From positions 38,525 to 102,524 of the forward strand of contig NEXG01000006.1 of NCBI GenBank assembly GCA_003019535.1: 64,000 bases of DNA. The letters are read 5' to 3'. The position numbers and the translations under genes were made by a program. Positions 45,722 through 54,463 of the stretch are shown here, piece by piece. Source of the stretch: Candidatus Marsarchaeota G2 archaeon ECH_B_1. GTDB taxonomy: Archaea > Thermoproteota > Thermoprotei_A > Marsarchaeales > Marsarchaeaceae. Below the pieces are notes generated by a model. It worked only from the letters and a program-made list of their open reading frames with translations, was not told the DNA's origin and searched no databases. Within the stretch, counting starts at the first letter, position 1; every line of letters begins with the position of its first letter.

Positions 45722-46657
45722 ATGCGCGTTAACTCTCTGAGTGGTAGGAGTATTCTTTCGGTGAATGACCTGAGTGTGGATGAGTTCGAGTCTTTGATCG
45801 ACCTCTCCATCCGTGTGAAGAAATCGGTTAAGGCTGGGTTGTTTGGGCTTGAGAAGGAGGGTAGGATAATCACCCTGCTCTTCCAGAAGCCCTCCACCAG
45901 GACGAGGCTCTCGCTTGAGGTGGCGGCTAGGATGTTGAAGGCCCACCCCATCTATATGGGTGCGGGTGAGACCCAGCTTTCGAGAGGTGAACCCATCGCG
46001 GATACGGTGAGGGTGTTTGAGAGGATGTCCAATTGTATCGTGGCGAGGGTGAACTCCCACAGTGACCTGGTGGCGATGCGGAGGCTGAGCCGGGTGCCCG
46101 TGATCAACGCGCTCAGCGACTTCGAGCACCCCCTCCAAGCGTTGGCGGACTTTATGACGCTTAAGGAGAGGAAGGGCTCCCTTCGGGGTTTAAAGCTGGC
46201 GTATGTCGGTGACGGTAACAACGTGGCTCACTCACTCATACTTGGAGCTGCTAAGCTGGGTGTGTGGATGAGTGTGGCCACACCTGAGGGTTATAGGCCG
46301 AGCCTCGAGGTTATCGCGGCCGCGAAGGTTGAGGCTGAGAAGACGGGCGCCAAAATCGATGTTCTGTCGAGTCCGCAGAAGGCGGTTGAGGACGCTGACG
46401 CTGTTTACACGGATGTGTGGGTGAGTATGGGTCAGGAGGCCGAGGCTAAGAAGAAGCTTGAGGCGCTAAGGGGCTACCAGGTTAACGCTGAGCTCATGAA
46501 GCTCGCAAAGCCCGGGGCTTTCTTCATGCACTGCCTACCAGCGCACAGGGGTGAAGAGGTTTCGGAGGATGTGCTTGAGTCCCCGGCAAGCGTCGTGTTC
46601 GACCAAGCTGAGAACAGGCTGCACACAGCGATAGCGGTGCTATACTCTGTGCTATGA
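45722..46657 (+). CDS. argF: ornithine carbamoyltransferase
   Basis: 311 residues. Makes citrulline from ornithine and carbamoyl phosphate in arginine synthesis. The carbamoyl-phosphate motif STRTRLSLE is near 58, HPLQALADF near 140, and the ornithine-binding HCLPAHRGEE near 268. Length normal. It ends 4 bp into dtdA (ATGA), so the two are coupled. Confidence 0.95.
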   Translation: MRVNSLSGRSILSVNDLSVDEFESLIDLSIRVKKSVKAGLFGLEKEGRIITLLFQKPSTRTRLSLEVAARMLKAHPIYMGAGETQLSRGEPIADTVRVFERMSNCIVARVNSHSDLVAMRRLSRVPVINALSDFEHPLQALADFMTLKERKGSLRGLKLAYVGDGNNVAHSLILGAAKLGVWMSVATPEGYRPSLEVIAAAKVEAEKTGAKIDVLSSPQKAVEDADAVYTDVWVSMGQEAEAKKKLEALRGYQVNAELMKLAKPGAFFMHCLPAHRGEEVSEDVLESPASVVFDQAENRLHTAIAVLYSVL

Positions 46658-47421
46658 AGATCTCCCTCGTCTTCTCTAAAACCGACCCGGCGAGTAGGAG
46701 TATGCGTGGGGCGCTCGCCGAGTCGGGTTTGAACGGGGGCGTTCTTGGTGGCTTTACACTTGAAGTAGTGGAGTTGGATAGGGAGCTCGTCTACGCGCAA
46801 GCAGAGGATCTTCCAGAGGCGGATTGCTATGTGTTCCTGAGCCGGCATGTGGGTAACAGGAGCTGCTTTACTCTACACTCAACGGGTAACCCTGGGGATG
46901 AGGCTAAGCTTGGGGGTTCGCCGAGGACGCTTGGGGTTGCCGCGCCACTACTCTCACACGCCCTCCTCAAGGCGCTCACACACTCTTCGCCTCTACCAGT
47001 GGTGTACGAAGCCACACACCACGGGCCGACGGATATTGGGCGGCCCTGCATATTCACAGAGATAGGTGTGAGCCAAGCTGACTGGACGAGCGCCGACTAC
47101 GCACGCCACGTAGTGCGCTCCTTGATGCGCGCACTCACAGAGTACGACCCCCCAACGGGGAGGGCTGCGTGCTGTTTTGGGGGGCCACACTACGCCTCGA
47201 GGTTCACCGAGTATGCACTCACACAGGGCTACTGTGTGGGTCACATAATCTCCAAGCACGCTATCAGACCGGGTGACACATGGCTTGTTGAGGCCGCCGT
47301 GCGGAGGAGCGAGCCGCAGCCCACCTACGCGCTCATAGACTGGGATGGGTTGAGGGGCGAACAGCGTAGAACAGTTATCGAGGGGGTTGAAGCACTCGGT
47401 TTAAGCGTGGTCAAACTCTAG
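46654..47421 (+). CDS. dtdA: D-aminoacyl-tRNA deacylase (DtdA/GEK1 type)
   Basis: 255 residues. A zinc-dependent enzyme that removes D-amino acids from mischarged tRNA. Family blocks include SRHVGNRSCFTLHSTGNPG near 63-81, VVYEATHHGPTDIG near 112 and FGGPHYASRFTEYAL near 172. Length and start (ATG overlapping the argF stop) fit the archaeal/plant family. Confidence 0.93.
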   Translation: MKISLVFSKTDPASRSMRGALAESGLNGGVLGGFTLEVVELDRELVYAQAEDLPEADCYVFLSRHVGNRSCFTLHSTGNPGDEAKLGGSPRTLGVAAPLLSHALLKALTHSSPLPVVYEATHHGPTDIGRPCIFTEIGVSQADWTSADYARHVVRSLMRALTEYDPPTGRAACCFGGPHYASRFTEYALTQGYCVGHIISKHAIRPGDTWLVEAAVRRSEPQPTYALIDWDGLRGEQRRTVIEGVEALGLSVVKL

Positions 47422-47491
47422 GCTTCGTCATATGGGGAAACATAGACCCCATACTTCAGAGATAGTAAGCGGGGGTCGAGGGATGTATGCT

Positions 47492-47659
47492 TCAGCCCAC
47501 GATAGCGCTGAAGAGCGTCTGAACAGCGAAGGCTATGACGCCCACGAGGAGTATGCCGATCACGGATATTTTGAGTATGAACATGAACTCCTTCCGGTCC
47601 GGCTTAGAAGTGAGCTTGAGCACGTCCCAGTACTCCTTGAGCTTAGACCTAATACTCAT
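47492..47659 (-). CDS. secE: protein translocase subunit SecE
   Basis: 55 residues on the minus strand. An N-terminal amphipathic helix (SIRSKLKEYWDVLKLTSKP) is followed by DRKEF and one membrane helix (ILKISVIGILLVGVIAFAVQT). This is the Sec61-gamma/SecE pattern: clamps the SecY halves together. The ATG is preceded by GGAGAATAGG. A plus-strand ORF across the same DNA (47432-47716) is charged and non-hydrophobic and looks fortuitous. NusG is not nearby, unlike in many archaea. Confidence 0.88.
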   Translation of the reverse strand: MSIRSKLKEYWDVLKLTSKPDRKEFMFILKISVIGILLVGVIAFAVQTLFSAIVG

Positions 47660-47937
47660 CCTATTCTCCACTATAATTTAGGGGATTCGTTTAAACCTAT
47701 CGAACCAAACCGCTAACATCAACTTCCACGCAGGTGTTGAGTAGACGTGCACACAGGGTTTAAGGGTACCAACCGATGCCTCTGCCCCATTCTAGGTTGG
47801 ATTATGAGTTTTCTATATCGCCTATGCCACCCCGAGCCACATATCTGTCACCGCTCAACAGGCTCTTCGAGCGGCCTCCGCGTGGTCTGTCATGTGGGTA
47901 CACGAAAACCCAATAATATGCTCCGTGTGTTTAACTC
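47660..47937. other. intergenic region
   Basis: 278 bp between secE and the phosphatidyltransferase. A minus-strand AGGTTTAAAC near 47685-47695 could serve the secE promoter, and AATAATATG near 47913 could serve the plus-strand gene. Nothing else recognised. Confidence 0.3.
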
Positions 47938-48507
47938 ATGCTTAACAGGATTAGGCCGCTTGTGACCCAAGTGTTCGTCGCCGCCGCAAGGGGGTTCTCT
48001 AGGCTCGGGTTTACACCCAATGCTGTCACACTGCTTGGATTCGCCGTTACCGCCATTGGGGCTTGGCTGATACTGCTTAGACTATATCCGTACGCAGTGA
48101 CACTCGTAGCTATTGGTGGATTCATGGATGGCGTGGACGGCGCCCTCGCTCGCCTTCTCAACAGGGTCACGAAGTTTGGGGGGGCGCTTGACTCTGTGCT
48201 CGACCGCTACGGTGACGCTCTGATCATAGCGGCCGCCTGGTACTCTATGAGGGTGATGCCTGTTCTCGGCTTCTTCGCGCTCGCTGGGTCCCTTATCACG
48301 AGCTACTCACGCGCCAGGCTTGAAGTGACAGGTCTATCGCTGAGCAGTGTGGGAATCCTTGAGAGACCTGAGAGAATGATTATACTTGTACTCACACTCA
48401 TATTCAGCGCCTACGCCAACTACTTCTTCATAGCGTTGGCTGTGCTGGCAAACTTCACGGTTGTGCAGAGGGTTGTGTACGGTTGGAGGAAGCTCGGCGA
48501 CTCCTAG
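47938..48507 (+). CDS. CDP-alcohol phosphatidyltransferase (archaetidyl polar head synthesis)
   Basis: A 189-residue membrane enzyme. The family signature is visible near residues 62-90: DGVDGALARLLNRVTKFGGALDSVLDRYGD split as DGVDGALAR, then GGALDSVLD and RYGD. Four to six hydrophobic segments follow. It attaches a polar alcohol such as inositol phosphate to CDP-archaeol; the exact alcohol is not deducible, but the size suits archaetidylinositol phosphate synthase. ATG at 47938. Confidence 0.88.
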   Translation: MLNRIRPLVTQVFVAAARGFSRLGFTPNAVTLLGFAVTAIGAWLILLRLYPYAVTLVAIGGFMDGVDGALARLLNRVTKFGGALDSVLDRYGDALIIAAAWYSMRVMPVLGFFALAGSLITSYSRARLEVTGLSLSSVGILERPERMIILVLTLIFSAYANYFFIALAVLANFTVVQRVVYGWRKLGDS

Positions 48508-48581
48508 CCCAGCCGCACACCCGCCACCATCACACGCCCTACACCTAAAGGGGTAGGCTCACGTGTGCCGAAAGGTGTTTT

Positions 48582-48866
48582 CTAATAGAACTCTTTCTGC
48601 TTTCTCTCTTCCCTCGCACGCTGGCTCCGCAGACCCATGTACACTGCACATTTGACGCAGTAGTTTTTGACAACTGTTGTCTTCAGTATCGCTGTGCCCT
48701 TCTTTGCGAGCTCCCTTTCAAGCTGTGGGTCCACGGGGCTCACGGTGCGGGTGACCCTGATGGCCTTGTCTCTGGGAACCCAGCCGCCGCAGCCATCACA
48801 CTGTACGAGCTCAGCGTGGCCCTTTGCACCCTTAGCTCTACCACGGTTTCGTCTTTTCTTGGTCAA
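48582..48866 (-). CDS. rps26e: 30S ribosomal protein S26e
   Basis: 94 residues from the TTG at 48866. The start MTKKRRNRGRAKGAKGHAEL, then CDGCGGWVPRDKAIRV and the late NYCVKCAVYMGL give the four zinc-binding cysteines of S26e. The upstream part of the open frame has no similarity. S26e occurs in TACK and Asgard archaea and eukaryotes. Divergent from the sugar kinase gene, whose start is 69 bp away. Confidence 0.95.
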   Translation of the reverse strand: MTKKRRNRGRAKGAKGHAELVQCDGCGGWVPRDKAIRVTRTVSPVDPQLERELAKKGTAILKTTVVKNYCVKCAVYMGLRSQRAREERKQKEFY

Positions 48867-48934
48867 TGAGTAACCCTTTATATCTTTGCCAACCCATTTA
48901 ATAAGGCTAATGCAGAGGTGGAGGGAGAGTACTT

Positions 48935-49810
48935 TTGGATATTGGTTACGCGTGTTCATTTACTGTTGACAGGGTGGTGCATTCTGGGAGGGAGTGGGTT
49001 CAGCCCGGTGGGCCAGCGCTTTATTCGGCTCTCACCGCGAAATCTATGGGTGTTAGACCCGTTGTTTATTCGGCTGTGGGCTTTGATTTTCTAGGTGTTT
49101 GGCTAAGGAGGTTGAGGGGGTTGGGTGTGGATGTGGGACGTGTGGAGCGGGTTGGAAACGGGTTGACCACTATGTTCACGATAACGTTCGAGCCCCCTCC
49201 ACGCAGACTCTATACTTTTAACGCGCTCGGGTTGGATGCCTACTTTAGGCGGGTTAACATCGATGAGAAGTATGTGTACGCCTCGTTCACATTCGGTGAA
49301 GTAGGCCGTGAAGCACTGGATAGGATAGTTGAGGGAAGAGAGGTGTTCCTAGATGTGCAGGGGTTCGCCAGACACACGGATAAGACTGGCCTTGTGAATG
49401 TGGTTCAACCCATGGTTGCATTTGAAGGGGTGAGGTTTCTAAAGGTTTCACACGACGAGGTAATCTATGAACACGGCCTAATTAGGCGTGCGTTTGAAGA
49501 GGGGGTTTCAGAGGTTGTTGTTACAAGAGGCAGCGAAGGCGCCGAGGTTCATACACGTGACCGCAAGTACTTCTGCCCCGCGCTTGCTAAACCAACAAGA
49601 TACCTGAACACCTTGGGCGCCGGCGATGTGTTCGGCTCCGCATACTTCGTATCCAGGGTAAGGGGACTCAGTGTTCGTGAGGCGCTCGCCGCCGCGGCCA
49701 TCGCGGCCGCCCGATTCGTACGCCGGATAAACCCCGAACCATTCTTCGAGCTAAAAATAAAAAAGAACCACGCGGAGAGGGCTGCATCCAAGCGTGTCAT
49801 AGTAGAGTAG
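48935..49810 (+). CDS. PfkB-family carbohydrate kinase
   Basis: 291 residues. The N-terminal GGPALYSALTAKSMG and C-terminal LGAGDVFGSAYF (catalytic aspartate near 240) are PfkB signatures. The substrate cannot be read; small archaeal members act on ribose, inosine/nucleosides or fructose. The TTG start at 48935 matches the beginning of the fold. A second, different PfkB-fold kinase is at 56.0-57.0 kb. Confidence 0.87.
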   Translation: MDIGYACSFTVDRVVHSGREWVQPGGPALYSALTAKSMGVRPVVYSAVGFDFLGVWLRRLRGLGVDVGRVERVGNGLTTMFTITFEPPPRRLYTFNALGLDAYFRRVNIDEKYVYASFTFGEVGREALDRIVEGREVFLDVQGFARHTDKTGLVNVVQPMVAFEGVRFLKVSHDEVIYEHGLIRRAFEEGVSEVVVTRGSEGAEVHTRDRKYFCPALAKPTRYLNTLGAGDVFGSAYFVSRVRGLSVREALAAAAIAAARFVRRINPEPFFELKIKKNHAERAASKRVIVE

Positions 49811-49831
49811 GGGATAGCCTAGATGCGTCAC

Positions 49832-51304
49832 TTAGTAGGACCGCGCGAAGTACGCCAGCTTGGTGGCCTTCCTTTCACAGCGGAAGCATTTTTCGTGTTT
49901 GGGTTTCTGGTTTAATGGTATCACCCTAACAGTGGCCCCAGTCTCGTTTTTTATCGTGGTTTCACAGTCAAGATAACCGCACCACGAGGCACGTAGGAAG
50001 CCGCCTTTCTCTTCGAGTACGCGTTTGAATTGCTCGTAGTCCTCGATATCCCACTGGTTTCTTACGAGGTGGTCTTCAGCCCTTTTGAGGAGGGTGGCGT
50101 GGATATCATCCAGCAGGGCCTGGACGCGGGTTTCGAGCTCTTCCAGCTTGACCTGTATCTTTTCACGCGTGTCCCTCCTAGCGAGCACCGCTTGATCCTT
50201 GACCACATCTCTCGGCCCTATCTCAACCCTGAGTGGGACGCCTTTGAGCTCCCACTCGTTGAACTTCCATCCCGGCGTCTTATCAGCCCTGTCATCCACC
50301 TTGACGCGTAGTCCGGCGGCTTCTAGCCTCTGAGCCACACTTTTCGCCTTGACTGTTACCGTCGCAGCGTCCTGCTCGCTGTAGTATATGGGTACAATTA
50401 CTACCTGAACCGGTGCAACTCTTGGTGGGATGATGGCGCCCTTGTCGTCGCCGTGCACCATTAGAAGGGAGCCTATGAGCCTCGTGCTTACACCCCACGA
50501 CGTCTGCCACACATACTCTTTGGTCTGCTGCTCTGTAAGGAAGCGTATATCGAAGACCTTCGCGAAGTTTTGTCCTAGGTGGTGTGAGGTTCCCGCCTGC
50601 ACAGCCTTACCGTCGGGCATAAGCACTTCGAGCGTGGCTGTGAATAGTGCTCCGGGGAACTTTTCACCTTCACTTTTAAGGCCCACAATGGATGGGAGGG
50701 CTAGGGCGTCGCGCAGCAGTCTCTCGTATATGCCGAGTATGGTGAAAACCTCCTTTTCAGCCTCTTCCTTTGTGGCGTGGGCTGTGTGGCCCTCCTGCCA
50801 TAGGAACTCCCTTGTGCGTAGGAATAGCCTGGTGGACTTAGTGTCCCACCTCACAACATTGTTCCACTGGTTGAGGAGGAGGGGTAGGTCGCGGTGACTC
50901 TTTATCCACTTAGCGTACATATAGTACATTATTGTTTCGCTCGTTGGCCTGATGGCCAGCCTCTCCTGAAGCTTCTCATCCCCACCGTGTTCAACCCAAG
51001 CCACTTCTGGCATGAATCCCGCGAAGTGGTCGCTTTCAAGTTTTAGGAGGCTCTCTGGGATTAGGAGTGGGAAGTAGGCGTTCTGGTGGCCGAGCTTTCT
51101 TAACTCGGAGTCCAAGTAGCCCCTTATATGCTCCCATATAGCATACCCCCAAGGCATGTACACCATGCAGCCCCCCACGGGGGAGTAATCCGCGAACCCC
51201 GCTTTGAGCACCACTTGCTGGTACCACTCTGACAGGTTCTCTGATTTCTTAACCGTTAACCCAAGCGATGCGGATTCGCCTTGTTTGGCGTCGGAGTTAC
51301 TCAT
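49832..51304 (-). CDS. proS: prolyl-tRNA synthetase (archaeal/eukaryotic type)
   Basis: 490 residues. Class II synthetase: motif 1 region near 40-80, TSETIMYYMYAKWIKSHRDLP near 135, the motif 2 loop RWDTKSTRLFLRTREFLWQEGHTAH near 150-175, and the anticodon-binding domain from about 290. The C-terminal zinc-binding domain (CGYLDCETTIK and CFRCER) with a terminal tyrosine is diagnostic of the archaeal-type enzyme. Confidence 0.96.
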   Translation of the reverse strand: MSNSDAKQGESASLGLTVKKSENLSEWYQQVVLKAGFADYSPVGGCMVYMPWGYAIWEHIRGYLDSELRKLGHQNAYFPLLIPESLLKLESDHFAGFMPEVAWVEHGGDEKLQERLAIRPTSETIMYYMYAKWIKSHRDLPLLLNQWNNVVRWDTKSTRLFLRTREFLWQEGHTAHATKEEAEKEVFTILGIYERLLRDALALPSIVGLKSEGEKFPGALFTATLEVLMPDGKAVQAGTSHHLGQNFAKVFDIRFLTEQQTKEYVWQTSWGVSTRLIGSLLMVHGDDKGAIIPPRVAPVQVVIVPIYYSEQDAATVTVKAKSVAQRLEAAGLRVKVDDRADKTPGWKFNEWELKGVPLRVEIGPRDVVKDQAVLARRDTREKIQVKLEELETRVQALLDDIHATLLKRAEDHLVRNQWDIEDYEQFKRVLEEKGGFLRASWCGYLDCETTIKNETGATVRVIPLNQKPKHEKCFRCERKATKLAYFARSY

Positions 51305-51354
51305 AGCACACTGATATGGATAACCGAGAATTAATCCTTTTGGCCTCCACCCGG

Positions 51355-52683
51355 TCAGTCGGCTTCGGGTGAGAAGCTGGTATCCCCGAGTATGAGTTTA
51401 CCGTAGACGCCGTCGTAGCCCGGCTCCACCCGTAGGCGGTTACTCCTCATATCCTTGATCAGGCGGGCTAGCTGAGGGTTGAATGCTTCTAGTTCACTTA
51501 TGGGCGCATCGAGTAGGACCCTGTACTCGTTGCCATACTTGGCTGTGAGCACCTGATAGATGTCCCTCACCCTTTTCGAGGTGTAGGTGTTCGAGGATGT
51601 TGTGGCCATAATGAGTTCGTGAAGGGGGAGAACCCTGATGAAGGGGGGTTTACCGTTAGGCTTGCTCCCACGTGGTCTATCGGCTAATTCGTACACCCTC
51701 TGCTCGACGCCCACGGTCATCCTCCTACCGCACACTGGGCACACGTTACCCCTCTTAAGCGCCTCTTCGGGTGGCATGGATACGCCGCAGCTTCTGTGAC
51801 CAGTCCAGTGATATTTGCCGAACTCGGGCGGAACCTCGAGTGTGAGCTTGAGGCCTTCGCCTCTTACTAGCACGTCTAGCAGGTGTTCATAATCAGCCTG
51901 CTTCAACGTGAACACGTTGGCCTCCCTACCCAGCCTCCATGGGTGGTGGGAGTGGGCGTCACTATTAGATAGCAGGTTGAACCTGTCTAGGCGGCTGATC
52001 ATCCAGTTCATTTCGGGGTCACTCGACAGCCCCGTCTCAAGTGAATGTATAAGGTCAGATCGATCCGCGTAGCACTCCTCCACGCTGTTGAAGCCGCTGT
52101 TGGAGCCGAATAGTGAGAACCAGGGTGTCCAAACGTGTGCGGGGATGACCTCGATGTGTGGGTCCACACTTTGCACCTCATCCACTAGGGTTGGTGGGTC
52201 CACGTTTAGTGTTGGTCTACCATCAGAGGCGAGGTCGCCGTATCTGCCAAGCTTCTCGGCGAGCGCCTCAGCCGATGAAATCGCGGGGAACACGAGCAGG
52301 TGGTGGACCTTGTGAGTAACACCCGCATCGTCGGAGAACACTGTACTCACCTCAGCGGTGGGTACAACGAGTACGTCTTCATACTCGTAGAGTTCTCCGC
52401 CTACGTGTTTGAGTGAGGCTTTGAGCTCTTTGAGCCAGGCGGGGTGAAGAGCGTCACCGCTCCCAATAAGTCTGAGGCCCTTGAGCTTGGAGTTGCGTGT
52501 TATGCCCTGAAGATTCATGAACTCGCTTGTGGCTCTACTGTAGCGTGAGTGGAGGTGGAGGTCCACTATGTAGTCATCCTCCTGAATAAACCCACCACCC
52601 TGCTCCGCGTAGCCCTCCCCTAATCCGCGTGTGCCACGCGTGGAGACACCCACATAGTCGTCAAGCGACTTCTGTTTACTCAA
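51355..52683 (-). CDS. endonuclease Q-type PHP-domain DNA repair nuclease
   Basis: 442 residues. The PHP metal site is visible as DLHLHSRYSRA near residues 42-52, IGSGDALHP near 75, VHHLLVF near 125, IPAHVWTPWF near 180 and NSDAHSHHPWRLG near 240. A zinc finger with CGVSMPPEEALKRGNVCPVCGR split as a CG and CPVCG pair follows near 300. This is the EndoQ layout; EndoQ cuts DNA 5' to deaminated bases and abasic sites. TTG start. About 30 residues of non-conserved N-terminus (SLDDYVG resembles a PIP-box-like start) may bind PCNA. Confidence 0.82.
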   Translation of the reverse strand: MSKQKSLDDYVGVSTRGTRGLGEGYAEQGGGFIQEDDYIVDLHLHSRYSRATSEFMNLQGITRNSKLKGLRLIGSGDALHPAWLKELKASLKHVGGELYEYEDVLVVPTAEVSTVFSDDAGVTHKVHHLLVFPAISSAEALAEKLGRYGDLASDGRPTLNVDPPTLVDEVQSVDPHIEVIPAHVWTPWFSLFGSNSGFNSVEECYADRSDLIHSLETGLSSDPEMNWMISRLDRFNLLSNSDAHSHHPWRLGREANVFTLKQADYEHLLDVLVRGEGLKLTLEVPPEFGKYHWTGHRSCGVSMPPEEALKRGNVCPVCGRRMTVGVEQRVYELADRPRGSKPNGKPPFIRVLPLHELIMATTSSNTYTSKRVRDIYQVLTAKYGNEYRVLLDAPISELEAFNPQLARLIKDMRSNRLRVEPGYDGVYGKLILGDTSFSPEAD

Positions 52684-52702
52684 AAGCTCGCACCGATTCA
52701 GG

Positions 52703-52798
52703 CGCCGGGGACGGGATTCGAACCCGCGAGTCCCGTAGGACGGTGGCTTACGTGGTTTACTCTCAAGGCCACTCCCTTAACCACTCGGGCACCCCGGC
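52703..52798 (-). tRNA. tRNA-Ser(TGA) with 13-nt intron
   Basis: Acceptor GCCGGGG/CCCCGGC, discriminator G, long variable arm (GTCCTACGGGAC), T arm GCGGGTTCGAATCCCGT. Between the anticodon stem halves GTGGC and GCCAC lie 20 nt rather than 7. With the canonical site 37/38 this leaves anticodon TGA and a 13-nt intron (about AGTAAACCACGTA), whose CCAC can pair with the stem to form a bulge-helix-bulge. Confidence 0.9.
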
Positions 52799-52835
52799 GC
52801 ACAATTCCACAATTGGGGTCAAGATTTAAGTCCTT

Positions 52836-53519
52836 TCAGGGCATGGAGCGGTAGGGGGTGAGTTTTCTACCTAGGTGTTTTTCTAACTCCTGCCAGTCGG
52901 CGGTGAACCTCTTTAGACCGACATCGGTGAGTGGGTGGTTGAACATCTTGTCGAGCACGTCGGGTGGCAGGGTTGCCACATGTGCACCCAGTTTTGCGGC
53001 TCTGAGAACGTGGACGGGGTGCCTCACACTCGATACAAGTATTTGGGAAGCCATAGAGTAGTTACGGAAGATTTCGACTAGGTCTTTTATTACGCGCATA
53101 CCATCGTATCCAACATCGTCAAGTCTGCCTATAAAGGGACTCACATAGGTGGCTCCAGCCTTTGCTGCGAGCAGGCCCTGGTTTGGTGAGAAAACTAGTG
53201 TGACGTTTGTCTTTATATTCTCTCTGCTAAGCTTCCGCACCGCGCGTAGGCCGTCCTGCGTCATGGGGGCTTTGACCACCACGTTTTCACCCATCTCGGC
53301 TATGCGCCTCGCCTCCCCAACTATTCCTTCGTAGTCGGTGGAGAGCACCTCGACGCTCACGGGTCCGGGTACGAGTTTGAGTATTTTCTCTACCTGTTCA
53401 GCTGGGTCTACGCCCTCCTTGGCGAGAAGGGTTGGATTAGTTGTCACACCGTCTAGAACGCCTATATCCAAGAATTTTTTTATCTGGGGTATGTTGGCGG
53501 AGTCTATGAAGAGTTTCAT
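52836..53519 (-). CDS. tal: transaldolase (small TalC/MipB type)
   Basis: 227 residues. Transfers dihydroxyacetone units between sugar phosphates. Family signatures: the N-terminal KLFIDSANIPQIKKFLDIGVLDGVTTNPTLLAKEG region, VKAPMTQDG near 83, TLVFSPNQGLLAAKAGATYVSPFIGRLDD with the Schiff-base lysine region near 105-130, and a C-terminal HPLTDVGLKRF. It overlaps the transketolase gene by 4 bp and ends the pentose phosphate operon. Fructose-6-phosphate aldolase activity is an alternative within this family. Confidence 0.9.
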   Translation of the reverse strand: MKLFIDSANIPQIKKFLDIGVLDGVTTNPTLLAKEGVDPAEQVEKILKLVPGPVSVEVLSTDYEGIVGEARRIAEMGENVVVKAPMTQDGLRAVRKLSRENIKTNVTLVFSPNQGLLAAKAGATYVSPFIGRLDDVGYDGMRVIKDLVEIFRNYSMASQILVSSVRHPVHVLRAAKLGAHVATLPPDVLDKMFNHPLTDVGLKRFTADWQELEKHLGRKLTPYRSMP

Positions 53520-54463
53520 TTTTGTTTCACCATCTTCATGGCGGCTTCAAATATATGTTTTTCCGTAAGCCCGTACTTGGCCATAAGCTCATCCGTTTCA
53601 CCCGACTCACCGAACACGTCGTTAACACCCACCATCTCCATCTTGACGGGGTGGGTTTTAACAAGTAGCTCGGCGACAGCCGAGCCCACGCCGCCGAAAA
53701 CGTTGTGCTCCTCAGCTGTCACAACGGCTCCAGTGGTTCTCGCAGCGGAGAGTATGGTTTCTGCGTCCAGTGGCTTCACGGTGTGCGAGTCAACAACCAT
53801 CGCGGACACACCCGCTTCTCTGAGGCTTTGAGCAGCCCTCAGGGCCTTATCCACCATTAAGCCTACAGCTATGATTGCCACGTCTGACCCATCCCTGAGA
53901 ATCTCAGCTCTACCCACCCTAAGCTCCGTGCCCTCTGTGTAAACTGCGGGTGAGCTGGGTCTTGCGAGCCTTACGTAGTAGGGACCCACACTCCTGCACG
54001 CCTGCGTGAAGAGTTTTTTGGTGGAGATGCCGTCCGCTGGGACTACAACATTCATGTTTGGAATGCTCCTCATGATGGCTATGTCTTCGAGAGCCTGATG
54101 TGAGCCTCCATCGGGGCCAACGGACACACCGCCGTGGCTCCCCACTAGCTTCACGTCGAGTCTACAGTAGGCTATCGTGTTCCTTATCTGATCCACCGCC
54201 CGACCCGGCATGAAGACAGCGTAGGACCCACACACAACCTTTTTACCCGCCAGCGCGAGGCCGGCGGCTACGCCCACCATGTTCTGCTCGGCTATACCAA
54301 CGTTGAAGAATCTCTGCGGGAACTTTGAGCCGAACACCGAGAGCTTCAGGGAGCCTGAGGTGTCTGCGCCCACCACTACGAGCTCGGGTATCTCTTCGCC
54401 TAGCTTGACTAGGGCTTCACCTAGTGCGTCCCGCATAGATGTCTGGATTGGCTTGGCGCTCAA
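53516..54463 (-). CDS. transketolase, C-terminal subunit
   Basis: About 315 residues. The pyrimidine-binding and C-terminal domains of a split transketolase, as is usual in archaea. The ThDP-activating glutamate lies in the FNVGIAEQNMVGVAAGLALAGKK segment near 40-60, and HTVKPLDAETI plus AEEHNVFGGVGSAVAELL near 235-265 mark the C-terminal domain. The TTG at 54463 overlaps the rpe stop as TTGA; the frame is open to 54481. Confidence 0.92.
   Translation of the reverse strand: MSAKPIQTSMRDALGEALVKLGEEIPELVVVGADTSGSLKLSVFGSKFPQRFFNVGIAEQNMVGVAAGLALAGKKVVCGSYAVFMPGRAVDQIRNTIAYCRLDVKLVGSHGGVSVGPDGGSHQALEDIAIMRSIPNMNVVVPADGISTKKLFTQACRSVGPYYVRLARPSSPAVYTEGTELRVGRAEILRDGSDVAIIAVGLMVDKALRAAQSLREAGVSAMVVDSHTVKPLDAETILSAARTTGAVVTAEEHNVFGGVGSAVAELLVKTHPVKMEMVGVNDVFGESGETDELMAKYGLTEKHIFEAAMKMVKQK

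Noticed and set aside
47432..47716. Plus-strand 94-residue ORF
   Set aside because: It lies antisense to secE, which has a clear family match, and its His/Glu-rich sequence is a by-product.
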